A stretch of DNA of 17,882 bases from Bacteroidales bacterium (lineage in GTDB: Bacteria > Bacteroidota > Bacteroidia > Bacteroidales > Tenuifilaceae): positions 1 through 17,882 of the forward strand of contig WBUV01000014.1 in assembly GCA_008933525.1 (NCBI GenBank), given 5' to 3'. This document shows positions 6,959 through 14,502 of the stretch, one piece after another. The first letter of the stretch is position 1. The number at the start of each line of letters is the position of its first letter. Made by a program: the position numbers and the translations under genes. Under the pieces are notes generated by a model. It was not told the DNA's origin. It did no database searches and saw only the letters and a program-made list of their open reading frames with translations.

Positions 6959-7503
6959 TTAGGCTTTAACATGCCCCCAGTTTTCGCCACGTTTTATCCT
7001 AACAACTTGCATTTCGCTAATGCTAAACAACTTAGCAATTACAGATTGTCTTATGCCCTCTTTAGCATTGATTTAAGTAAAACAACATCCTTCTCGCTTA
7101 TTTTATTCTTAGTGATAACTTTTTGAAAACTGGGTTTGTTATATTTTATTATAAAATAATTGCTATAGTGGGCTTTTAACTCTTCATCGGTAAGCCATTT
7201 AAGGTTCGAAATGTGATTGTTATTTAAGTTACTATCGATATGTGTTACGTACTTATGTTGCTCCGATGGTTTTCCAATCCATAGTTCGGCCAGTAATTTA
7301 TGGACACAGGCACTTTTACTTTTTCCATTCGTTTTTAAAGTAACAATCTGAAAACCCTTAACCTTACCACACTTCAGTATTTTTCCATTGGTTGAGTCTA
7401 TAGCATAGGACTTAATTCTACCGTAATTGCTTATCTCGTAACGATTATTGGTGTCTGGAATCGACATCCACTCCTCATCCTCTAATTTTTTTAGCCTACG
7501 CAT
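6959..7503 (-). pseudogene. NUMOD4/HNH endonuclease-like gene with a frameshift
   Basis: The intact frame covers 7051-7503 (150 residues). An N-terminal NUMOD4 segment (EEWMSIPDTNNRYEISNYGRI, 10-30) is followed by an HNH_3-like core (VHKLLAELWIGKP, then THIDSNLNNNHISNLKWL, 67-104). The frame stops at 7051-7053 just after KSML. In the -1 frame the sequence resumes at 7063 as KEGIRQSVIAKLFSISEMQ and continues to a stop at 6959-6961. That adds about 35 residues that form the helix-turn-helix tail usual for these proteins. One missing base near 7063 explains everything; restored, the protein would be about 181 residues. Its stop abuts the response-regulator stop with no gap. HNH/NUMOD proteins act as homing-type or phage nucleases; here it stands alone. 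It may be decayed, or the shift may be a sequencing error. Confidence 0.82.
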
Positions 7504-7573
7504 GGTTAAAATGATTACTGCTTCAATTATCTATTAACAATCATTACTTTAAGTTGTTAGAATTATTTATATA

Positions 7574-7604
7574 CAAAACTATCTAAATTGTTAAGAATAG
7601 TCAA
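7574..7604 (-). promoter_or_regulatory. Promoter of the HNH gene
   Basis: On the minus strand TTG (7602-7604) is followed after 20 bases by TAGTTTTG (7574-7581), an exact TAnnTTTG with correct -33/-7 spacing. This is the best two-part Bacteroidetes promoter in the window. It leaves a leader of about 65 bases before the ATG at 7501-7503. Confidence 0.6.
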
Positions 7605-7832
7605 TAATTTGCTGGCTCTAACGTTTTTATATTTCGAAGGTGATAACTTTAAGTAAAAGCGAAGAGTTCATAGAATTATACATGTAATTGAGATTTTAAG
7701 TGTTTGATTTGTAATGTTCTGTTTGAATTTATTGTAAACAATAACAATCAAAATCGAAACGCGCTATTGATTTTTGTGGCGATAAATACAACAAGATTAA
7801 CAAGTTTTAACACTCTCGAATTAAACTAATAC

Positions 7833-7840
7833 TAAATTTG
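7833..7840 (+). promoter_or_regulatory. Candidate -7 box for the efflux operon
   Basis: TAAATTTG matches TAnnTTTG exactly, 45 bases before the adaptor ATG. No TTG at -33. A 5-bp inverted repeat (7840-7853) covers the presumed transcription start. Confidence 0.45.
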
Positions 7841-7885
7841 TAATCCAAATTACAGTCATATAAAATTCCTAACCAAATCAAAACA

Positions 7886-9337
7886 ATGAGAAAAAAGATA
7901 ATTATAGGTTTTGCGGTTGTTATTGCAATTGTGCTGGCATTTACCTTTTTTGGATCGTCCGATAAGGATAAGTCGGCTCCTCAGTATGCCAAGGTTCAAC
8001 AAGGGAAATTCGAGATTCTGGTTAATGTGACAGGTGAACTGAAAGCTCAAAATTCCGAGGATATTATGGCGCCAACCGAGCTACGTGGACGTTCGTTCCG
8101 TATTTCGGAGGTTAAAATTCAAGACTTAATTCCCGAAGGCACTGTTGTCGATTCAGGTGCTTATGTTGCAACTCTCGATCGTTCTGCGTTAAGTAACCAG
8201 CTTAAAAGTACCGAGGATGAATTGGAAAAAAGTCAGCAGGCATATCTTAAAGTTCAGCTCGACACAACCCTCCAGTTAAGGGAACTTCGCAATAACCTAA
8301 TCAACCTCAAGTTTGATATGGAGGAGAAACAAATTGTGCTTGAACAATCAAAATATGAACCACCAGCAACCCAGCGTCAGGCTCAAATCAACTTGGATAA
8401 ATCCGAACGAGAATATAAACAAGCATCGCACAACTACAATTTAAAGAAAGAGCAGGCCGAGGCATCAATGAAAGAGGTTGCCATAAACCTTGAGCGTCAA
8501 AAACGCGAGAGGCAGGATATGCTCGATGTTCTTAGCAAATTCGTGATTCGTGCACCAAAACCTGGGATGGTTATTTACTACCGCGAGTGGAGCGGATCAA
8601 AGCGTAAGGTTGGCTCAAGCGTTAGTCCTTGGGATTTAACCGTGGCAACTCTGCCCGATCTATCTATAATGAACTCCAAAACATATGTGAACGAGATTGA
8701 TATTAGCAAGGTAAAAAAGAATCAATCCGTTCGTTTAACAGTCGATGCTTTTCCAGAGAAAAAGTTCACAGGCGAAGTTGTTGAAGTTGCCAATATTGGT
8801 GAGCAACTACCTAATACCGATGCTAAAGTGTTTGAGGTTATTATTCGTGTAAACGAGTACGATCCAATCCTTCGCCCATCGATGACTACTGGAAATCAAA
8901 TTATCACAAATGTTTACGATTCGGTTATGTATATACCCTTGGAAGCTCTCCATGCCGACGATAGCGTAAGCTATGTGTACACTAAAAAAGGTAAAAAGCA
9001 GGTTGTTGTAACCGGTGAAATGAACGAGAATTACATTATTGTTGAAAATGGTTTAACTGTTGATGATGAGATTTATATTTCGATGCCCGAAAAGCCCGAA
9101 AAATTTGATTTAGTTGGAGAAGAGTTAATACCAATTCTTAAGGAAAAGGCCGAAAAGAAAAGAATGGAGGAGGAGCGTATCCGTAAAGAGCAAGAAGTAG
9201 CGATTAAGAATAAGGCCGATGCTCAAAAAATGATGATGCAGATGCCAGCAGGAGGTGCAATTGTAATAAAAGGTGATAAACCTGCAACCGAAACTAAAAA
9301 ATCAGACCGAGGTGAACGCAAGCGAGAGAATAAGTAG
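7886..9337 (+). CDS. HlyD/MacA-type periplasmic adaptor of a tripartite efflux pump
   Basis: 483 residues, anchored by an N-terminal transmembrane helix (about 5-22). A split lipoyl/barrel-sandwich half at 42-100 (GELKAQNSEDIMAP) is followed by a long alpha-helical hairpin at about 100-215. The second lipoyl half (FVIRAPKPGMVIY) is at 219-231. Beta-barrel and membrane-proximal domains follow at about 262-400 (YIPLEAL at 349-355). The hairpin should contact the TolC-type partner encoded two genes downstream. The last 70 residues (414-483) are an unusual, highly charged tail: a helical KEKAEKKRMEEERIRKEQE segment, then a Met-rich stretch and KSDRGERKRENK. The tail overlaps the start of the permease gene in another frame. 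First gene of the operon, whose substrate is unknown. Confidence 0.88.
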   Translation: MRKKIIIGFAVVIAIVLAFTFFGSSDKDKSAPQYAKVQQGKFEILVNVTGELKAQNSEDIMAPTELRGRSFRISEVKIQDLIPEGTVVDSGAYVATLDRSALSNQLKSTEDELEKSQQAYLKVQLDTTLQLRELRNNLINLKFDMEEKQIVLEQSKYEPPATQRQAQINLDKSEREYKQASHNYNLKKEQAEASMKEVAINLERQKRERQDMLDVLSKFVIRAPKPGMVIYYREWSGSKRKVGSSVSPWDLTVATLPDLSIMNSKTYVNEIDISKVKKNQSVRLTVDAFPEKKFTGEVVEVANIGEQLPNTDAKVFEVIIRVNEYDPILRPSMTTGNQIITNVYDSVMYIPLEALHADDSVSYVYTKKGKKQVVVTGEMNENYIIVENGLTVDDEIYISMPEKPEKFDLVGEELIPILKEKAEKKRMEEERIRKEQEVAIKNKADAQKMMMQMPAGGAIVIKGDKPATETKKSDRGERKRENK

Positions 9338-10736
9338 GCTGAATAAGTTCAGTAAACACCTAAATTTGGTTCAGTTGTATCGTCGGTACGCTCACGATAT
9401 CAATATTGCACTTGAGGCCATTTTAGCCAACAAGTTAAAATCGATGCTTACCGCATTGGGTATAATTTTCGGAGTTGCTGCAGTTATTAGCATGCTTGCA
9501 ATTGGCAATGGTGCTCAGAAAGAGATTCTAGAGCAGATGAAAATGGTGGGTGTCAACAATATTATTATTAACTCCATTTTTGAAGCACCCGATTCCGAGT
9601 CGTCCGAGGAAACAAATGGCAATTCCCAAAAGCAAAAGTTCTCACCTGGGCTTACTCTTGCCGATTTGGAGGCAATTAAGGGAATAATCCCATCGGTTAA
9701 GAGAATTAGTCCTGAAATTAGTTTGAACTCATTTGTACAGTATAATGGAATTAGAGTTCCTGCTAAAATTATGGGAGTTTCCAACGACTATTTTTCACTT
9801 TTCAATTTACCTCTCGAGGATGGTGTGTTTTTTGATAATTACCACGAGGAACATGGTATTCCGGTGTGTGTTATAGGTGCAAATATCAAAACAAAATTTT
9901 TTAGCACAGTAAATCCTATTGGACAATATATTAAGTTTGGAAATGTGTGGCTGCGCGTAATTGGGGTACTTTCCAAATCGGAAATAACGTTAACTGGATT
10001 CGAGAATAGCGGGGTAAATGTTTATAACGACAATGTTTATGTTCCTGCAAAAAGTATGCTTCTGCGATATCAAAACAGAGCGTTGGTGAATTCCAAAAAA
10101 TTCTCCGAGGGTGGTGGCGTTATGCGAGGATTTGGTTTTGTAATGTCATTTGGAGGCAGTACAAGTTCTCAAGCACCCAAAAACTACCATCAGCTCGATA
10201 GGATTATTATTCAGGTAAACCAGACTGAGGATATTTCATCAACATCAGAGGTTTTAAGCAGAATGATGCTTCGAAGACATTCCGAGGTTAAGGATTTCGA
10301 AATAACTGTTCCTGAACTTTTGCTTAAGCAACAACAACGCACAAAGGACATCTTCAATATAGTTCTTGGAGCCATTGCAAGTATATCGTTGATTGTTGGA
10401 GGTATTGGCATTATGAACATCATGTTTGCCTCGGTAATGGAGCGGATTAAAGAAATTGGAACACGTTTAGCCATAGGAGCAAAAAAGGCCGATATTATTG
10501 CTCAATTCTTAGCTGAGGCAGTTTTAATTAGTGTTAGCGGTGGCATAATAGGAGTGATACTTGGTATGATACTATCAAAGTTAATTAATCATTTTGCTGG
10601 AATTCTCACCATTGTGAGTCCGCTCTCTGTGATAATTGCTTTTGGTGTATCGGCAGCGGTTGGTGTTATTTTTGGTTTATCGCCAGCGAAGCGTGCGGCA
10701 GAAAAGGATCCTATAGAATCGTTACGTTACGAGTAG
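9312..10736 (+). CDS. MacB/FtsX-type ABC transporter permease (no ATPase domain)
   Basis: About 474 residues from a GTG at 9312. The frame is open from a GTG at 9273, and a TTG at 9366 is also possible; conserved sequence begins near LVQLYRRYAHDINIALEAI, so the start is uncertain. TM1 is at about 45-65 (LTALGIIFGVAAVISMLAIG). A large periplasmic MacB_PCD domain occupies about 66-345. TM2 is at about 348-373, TM3 at 399-423 and TM4 at 433-457. The cytoplasmic coupling segment ERIKEIGTRLAIGAKK follows TM2, and the C-terminus PAKRAAEKDPIESLRYE is typical of MacB. There is no Walker A, signature or Walker B motif, and no ATPase gene in the operon. The conserved coupling segment implies that an ATPase partner is encoded elsewhere. 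Overlaps the adaptor gene by about 26 bases, which suggests translational coupling. Confidence 0.88.
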   Translation: MNASERISRLNKFSKHLNLVQLYRRYAHDINIALEAILANKLKSMLTALGIIFGVAAVISMLAIGNGAQKEILEQMKMVGVNNIIINSIFEAPDSESSEETNGNSQKQKFSPGLTLADLEAIKGIIPSVKRISPEISLNSFVQYNGIRVPAKIMGVSNDYFSLFNLPLEDGVFFDNYHEEHGIPVCVIGANIKTKFFSTVNPIGQYIKFGNVWLRVIGVLSKSEITLTGFENSGVNVYNDNVYVPAKSMLLRYQNRALVNSKKFSEGGGVMRGFGFVMSFGGSTSSQAPKNYHQLDRIIIQVNQTEDISSTSEVLSRMMLRRHSEVKDFEITVPELLLKQQQRTKDIFNIVLGAIASISLIVGGIGIMNIMFASVMERIKEIGTRLAIGAKKADIIAQFLAEAVLISVSGGIIGVILGMILSKLINHFAGILTIVSPLSVIIAFGVSAAVGVIFGLSPAKRAAEKDPIESLRYE

Positions 10737-10760
10737 TTTCATGTAAAAATTATCCCAAAA

Positions 10761-12236
10761 ATGAAAAAGATTTTAGTGTTTCTTTTGATTTATATTCTGG
10801 TAATTCCCCTTGCATTTTCTCAAAAACCAGTAAATCGGTTAACACTCGACGAGGTTATACAGTTGGCAAAGGATCAATCCCCTCAAGCAATACTTGCAAA
10901 GCATAGGTTCAGGGCTTCGTACTGGGAATATCGAACTTTTAAGGCAGAGTTTCTTCCAAGTCTAACCATGAATACCACCGCCCTTGATTATACCAGAGCA
11001 CTTATTGGCGATTTACAGAGCGATGGGTCCTATAAGTATATTGAGGTTAATAAGAATACATCATCGTTAGGTTTTAACCTAAATCAGAATATTGGATTAA
11101 CAGGAGGTAAACTTTACGTAAGTACATCGCTGGATAGGAACGATTACTTTAGGAACGATTCTTCGTCGTACAAATCAGTTCCATACCAAGTCGGCTTTTC
11201 TCAACCCATTTTTGGATATAATACTCTTAAATGGAAGAAGAAGATAGAGCCCATTAAGTACGAAGAGGCCAAACGAAACTATATTCAAACTGTTGAGAAT
11301 ATTGCCATGGATGCCTCGCGCCTGTTTTTCGATTTAATTCTTGCGCAGCAAAATCTTAAAACGGCAATGCTAAACTATGCCAATAGTGATACACTATACA
11401 AAATTGCAAAGGGTCGTTATAACATTGGTACTATTGCAGAGAATGAGTTACTTCAGATGGAGCTTAGCTTTCTGAACTCTGGAAGCGAAGTGAGCGATGC
11501 CGAGGTCGATCTGCATTTGAAAAAAACAAGGTTAAAATCTTACTTAGGGTTGAACGATCAGTACGATCTTGAGTTGATAGTTCCAGATTTACCCCAAAAA
11601 GTTGAGGCAACATACGACGATGTGCTTGCATTAGCTAAAATGAATAACCCAAAAATTCTTGAGTATGAACGACAGCTTATTGAGGCTGATCGGGATGTGG
11701 CTCGTGCAAAGTCAGAGAGAGGTTTTAGCGCAACGCTTAACGCGACTTACGGTATAAACCGCGATGCAGAGTTGCTGGCTAAAACATACGAGAACTTTAA
11801 CGATCTTCAAACGCTTAGAGTTGAACTGCAAGTTCCAATATTGGATTGGGGTCTAGGAAAAGGAAAGGTGAAAATGGCACAATCGTCGCGTGAAGTTATA
11901 AAAACAACAGTCGATCAGGCTATTGTCGATTTTGAGCAGGATATTTTCTTGAAGGTGATGCAGTTTAACAGGCAGAATAGCCAGGTTGAACTTGCCCAAA
12001 AAGCCGACTTAATTTCTCAAAACAGGTATAATGTTACCAAGGAGCGTTTCTTAATTGGTAAAATTGATGTTTTGGATTTGAATGTGGCACAATCGGAACG
12101 CGACCAAGCCAAGCAAAAATACATTAATGCACTAAGCAGTTTCTGGCAGTACTACTATCAAATGCGTCGACTTACACTTTACGACTTTGAGTCGAAACAA
12201 CCACTGAAAACGGAGTTTGATTTATTACTAAAGTAA
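10761..12236 (+). CDS. TolC-family outer-membrane efflux protein
   Basis: 491 residues with a signal peptide (MKKILVFLLIYILVIPLAFS, cleavage near 20). Two outer-membrane-efflux-protein repeats of long amphipathic helices and short strands follow. The first includes LTLDEVIQLAKDQSPQAIL and the tunnel helix around NIAMDASRLFFDLILAQQNL. The second includes DVLALAKMNNPKILEYERQL, VPILDWGLGKGKVKMAQ and RFLIGKIDVLDLNVAQSERD. The motifs and length match trimeric TolC/OprM-type exit ducts. It starts 24 bases after the permease and completes the export route from adaptor and permease across the outer membrane. A terminator follows 11 bases after its stop codon. Confidence 0.9.
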   Translation: MKKILVFLLIYILVIPLAFSQKPVNRLTLDEVIQLAKDQSPQAILAKHRFRASYWEYRTFKAEFLPSLTMNTTALDYTRALIGDLQSDGSYKYIEVNKNTSSLGFNLNQNIGLTGGKLYVSTSLDRNDYFRNDSSSYKSVPYQVGFSQPIFGYNTLKWKKKIEPIKYEEAKRNYIQTVENIAMDASRLFFDLILAQQNLKTAMLNYANSDTLYKIAKGRYNIGTIAENELLQMELSFLNSGSEVSDAEVDLHLKKTRLKSYLGLNDQYDLELIVPDLPQKVEATYDDVLALAKMNNPKILEYERQLIEADRDVARAKSERGFSATLNATYGINRDAELLAKTYENFNDLQTLRVELQVPILDWGLGKGKVKMAQSSREVIKTTVDQAIVDFEQDIFLKVMQFNRQNSQVELAQKADLISQNRYNVTKERFLIGKIDVLDLNVAQSERDQAKQKYINALSSFWQYYYQMRRLTLYDFESKQPLKTEFDLLLK

Positions 12237-12247
12237 ACAATATTAGG

Positions 12248-12271
12248 AAACCCTCGGTAGCGAGGGTTTTT
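12248..12271 (+). terminator. Intrinsic terminator of the efflux operon
   Basis: A perfect 9-bp stem AAACCCTCG (12248-12256)/CGAGGGTTT (12261-12269) has a GTAG loop and two further T residues. It is directly downstream of the TolC-type gene. Confidence 0.8.
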
Positions 12272-12305
12272 ACTTTGTTGAATTAGACGTTTTGCTGATA
12301 TTAAA

Positions 12306-12425
12306 TGATGCCAGCGGCATCAAATGTTTATAGAAATTCATTGTGAATAAAAATTATTCGACTCCAGCTGGAGTCGAATTTCTTATTATGATCATTGCTA
12401 TAAACATTCAAACCCTCTGGGTTTG
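12306..12425. repeat. Symmetric 120-bp multi-hairpin repeat element
   Basis: From outside inwards: a 7-bp hairpin TGATGCC-AGC-GGCATCA (12306-12322); directly abutting, an 11-base arm AATGTTTATAG (12323-12333); a perfect 24-bp palindrome centred on CAGCTG (12356-12379); the complementary arm CTATAAACATT (12398-12408); and directly abutting, a 7-bp hairpin CAAACCC-TCT-GGGTTTG (12409-12425). Outer-arm and whole-element centres coincide at 12365.5 and the palindrome centre is 2 bases away. The layout predicts a cloverleaf-like fold. It lies between convergent genes and codes for nothing visible. Probably a REP/MITE-type repeat; identity inferred. Confidence 0.75.
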
Positions 12426-12461
12426 GAACTTCAAAGATTATCACTTATTCGCGTAATTCAA

Positions 12462-13148
12462 TTACTTTTTTATCATTTCAAACATTACAGGAACTCCAAC
12501 GGATGCTTTTTCCTTAATTACCGTAACATCCCTTCGCCAAACGCCCACATCGTTAGGATCAATCAAATAAATCGGGCAGCATTTAGGAACATAATCTAAA
12601 AGGCCAGCAGCTGGATACACGTTAAGCGATGTTCCAACAACTGCAAATATCTCAGCGCTACGGACTAGTTTTATTGCCTCATCCATAGCCGGTACTGCCT
12701 CACCAAACCAAACAATATGCGGACGAAGTTGAAACCCTTTTTCACACTTATCGCCCCAGTTTATCTCAGAGTAGCCTATGTCTTTGATTGAATTGTCATT
12801 CACAGTTGAACGTGCTTTTGTAAGTTCGCCATGCAGATGAAGAACATTTGAACTCCCAGCTCGTTCGTGCAGGTTATCTACGTTTTGTGTTATAATATGC
12901 ACTATAAAATTGGTCTCCTCTTCGGCCAATGTTTTATGGGCTAGGTTGGGTTGTGCGTTTTTAAGCTGTGAGCGACGTTCGTTGTAAAAGCGCAGTACTA
13001 GCTGTGGATTTTTTGCCCAACCCTCGGGGCTTGCTACCTCCATTACGTCGTACTCCTCCCACAAGCCTCCCATATCGCGGAAAGTGCGAATTCCACTTTC
13101 GGCGCTTATGCCGGCCCCTGTTAAAACAACAAGGCGTTTGCGTATCAT
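12462..13148 (-). CDS. cobB: Sirtuin-type NAD-dependent protein deacylase
   Basis: 228-residue cytoplasmic Sir2-family enzyme that would remove acyl groups from lysines using NAD+. The NAD site is GAGISAESGIRTFRD (11-25). The ITQNVDNLH motif is at 86-94, the catalytic His is His106 in HLHGEL, and GTSLNVYPAAGLL is at 172-184. Tyr55 and Arg58 in FYNERR match the Tyr-x-x-Arg pair of class III sirtuins, which favour succinyl/malonyl lysine, so desuccinylase activity is plausible. The usual zinc-binding cysteine tetrad is not visible: only Cys135 lies in that region, as in other short bacterial members. The start ATG overlaps the stop of the upstream hydrolase gene (ATGA), which indicates translational coupling in a two-gene operon. 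Confidence 0.9.
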   Translation of the reverse strand: MIRKRLVVLTGAGISAESGIRTFRDMGGLWEEYDVMEVASPEGWAKNPQLVLRFYNERRSQLKNAQPNLAHKTLAEEETNFIVHIITQNVDNLHERAGSSNVLHLHGELTKARSTVNDNSIKDIGYSEINWGDKCEKGFQLRPHIVWFGEAVPAMDEAIKLVRSAEIFAVVGTSLNVYPAAGLLDYVPKCCPIYLIDPNDVGVWRRDVTVIKEKASVGVPVMFEMIKK

Positions 13149-14374
13149 ATATTTAGTTCGAAGTTTTGAGCGTAAAAATAGTGAATCTGCCTGTCAATTT
13201 CGTCGTAAAAACTTTGTGTGTCGCAAGAGTCGAAACCCGACTTTCTCCATTTTGATATCATCTTATCGGCTCTAACCATTATTTCTTTATCGAATAGAAC
13301 AGTAAGTTGAATCATTCCTGTGCCATTTTTGTTGCCCAATTTCTCGAGTAGTACGTAGTTTTCGCCTTCGTTCCATTTAATGTAAGGAAAGCAACTTTCT
13401 TTTAGTTTGAGTGTAATGTCGCAGAGCTGCGATTTTTCTTGCAATGGAGCGGTAAGTATTTTAGGTATAGAATTGATTGTTCCAACCCATAGAGGAATTG
13501 CTACTGAGGCAGGCTGAAATCCAAGTTTAATCCAAGATGTTACAAGTAAAGGTGATTCTCCCGATTTTACGCCCTGAACCAGAAAAGTAGAGGATGAAGA
13601 ATAGCGCAATATAAAATCGCGAAAAGGATACATCCTGTTTTCAAAGTTCTCTTTGGAAAATTCTGAATATAGATCAGTTTTGGTAAGGTCGTGGCGTAAG
13701 CATAAAGTTGCTTTGTGAAGAAAGAATTCGGGGTTGAGTCCGCCCTGAAAAAAAGCCTCTGAAAGAATACTATTAGCAGTATTAAATCTATTATACCCTG
13801 CCCCCATATTCTCAATACCCGAAACCGAAAAATTTGTTCTAATTAGATATCCATTGGGTGCAATTTCTGGATTATTTGCATCGAAAAATTTGTAGTTTGA
13901 ATTATTTGCCTCGTAGTATCCTGCACCACCATATGAATCGATAATTCCAAAATTTGCAGATACGCCCCATGGTTTAGGGAGTGTGTCGAGCAGATTGGCA
14001 AAATCCTGAATTGTGACACAGTTCTCAAGGGCTAGTTTCATAATGTAGCCTTCTAGATCTTTCGCTTCAATAGTATCGTATCCAGGAATTAAATTGTATG
14101 AAGCAGAGTTCATAATTGAAAATCCAGCGCTATTGGTTCCACACCATACATGGGATAGGCTATCGTTCGAATTAACTAAACCTATATAATCAAATCGGCC
14201 TCCGCTGAAGCGCATCATTTTATTATCAAACTGGTCGGTATCGCGATGCTTCCAAAGTAACGGACGGCCATCGGGGGTGGCTTTCCCGCTCACAATTGCA
14301 GTGGTGCAAGCAATGGAATAGTTCCAGACAACAAGCAAAAGGGCAATTATTATAAGATATTTTTTTCGCATCAT
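13145..14374 (-). CDS. Secreted N-terminal-nucleophile hydrolase (C45/choloylglycine-hydrolase-like)
   Basis: 409 residues. A signal peptide (1-22) ends ...YSIA and is followed by Cys23 in CTTAIVSGKATPDGRPLLWKHRD. Removal of the signal peptide would expose Cys23 as the catalytic N-terminal nucleophile. Arg44 and Asp45 lie about 21 residues later, and GTNSAGFSIMNS is at 79-90. These are features of the linear-amide C-N hydrolase/acyl-CoA:6-APA acyltransferase (C45) superfamily, which includes bile-salt and penicillin V acylases. The enzyme probably cleaves an amide in the periplasm or outside the cell; the substrate cannot be read from the sequence. Because the nucleophile is also a potential lipidation Cys (weak lipobox SIAC), export as a lipoprotein would block catalysis. 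First gene of the unit with the sirtuin. Confidence 0.78.
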   Translation of the reverse strand: MMRKKYLIIIALLLVVWNYSIACTTAIVSGKATPDGRPLLWKHRDTDQFDNKMMRFSGGRFDYIGLVNSNDSLSHVWCGTNSAGFSIMNSASYNLIPGYDTIEAKDLEGYIMKLALENCVTIQDFANLLDTLPKPWGVSANFGIIDSYGGAGYYEANNSNYKFFDANNPEIAPNGYLIRTNFSVSGIENMGAGYNRFNTANSILSEAFFQGGLNPEFFLHKATLCLRHDLTKTDLYSEFSKENFENRMYPFRDFILRYSSSSTFLVQGVKSGESPLLVTSWIKLGFQPASVAIPLWVGTINSIPKILTAPLQEKSQLCDITLKLKESCFPYIKWNEGENYVLLEKLGNKNGTGMIQLTVLFDKEIMVRADKMISKWRKSGFDSCDTQSFYDEIDRQIHYFYAQNFELNI

Positions 14375-14502
14375 GTTTTTTATAGCATTTGTTTTATAGT
14401 TCTAATTTACGATAAATGCGAGTTGCTGTTTTACAATACCAAAAGTGTTTGTCACCTCGAATTGTGTATTGATCAAAAATAAGAGTTGGATCTTTATGAT
14501 TT

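Larger units (their letters stand above)
7504..7885. other. 382-base intergenic region upstream of the efflux operon
   Basis: No credible gene on either strand. It holds the minus-strand promoter of the HNH gene (7574-7604), a candidate -7 box for the efflux operon (7833-7840), a GTAAT-CCAA-ATTAC inverted repeat at 7840-7853 overlapping the end of that box, and an ATTGT-AA-ACAAT dyad near 7732. No tRNA or structured RNA was recognised in the remainder, which is very AT-rich. Confidence 0.6.

Noticed and set aside
7051..7070. Programmed -1 frameshift in the HNH gene
   Set aside because: No classical slippery heptamer (X XXY YYZ) with a downstream stem is visible at the shift point, so a mutation or sequencing error is simpler.
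7840..7853. GTAAT-CCAA-ATTAC dyad at the start of the efflux operon as an operator
   Set aside because: Five-base AT-rich arms are expected by chance in such DNA; it is noted in the intergenic entry but not claimed as a site.
12237..12461. Gene or tRNA in the convergent gap
   Set aside because: No open frame with coding character, no CCA-type acceptor and no anticodon arm; the stems form a symmetric repeat, not a tRNA fold.
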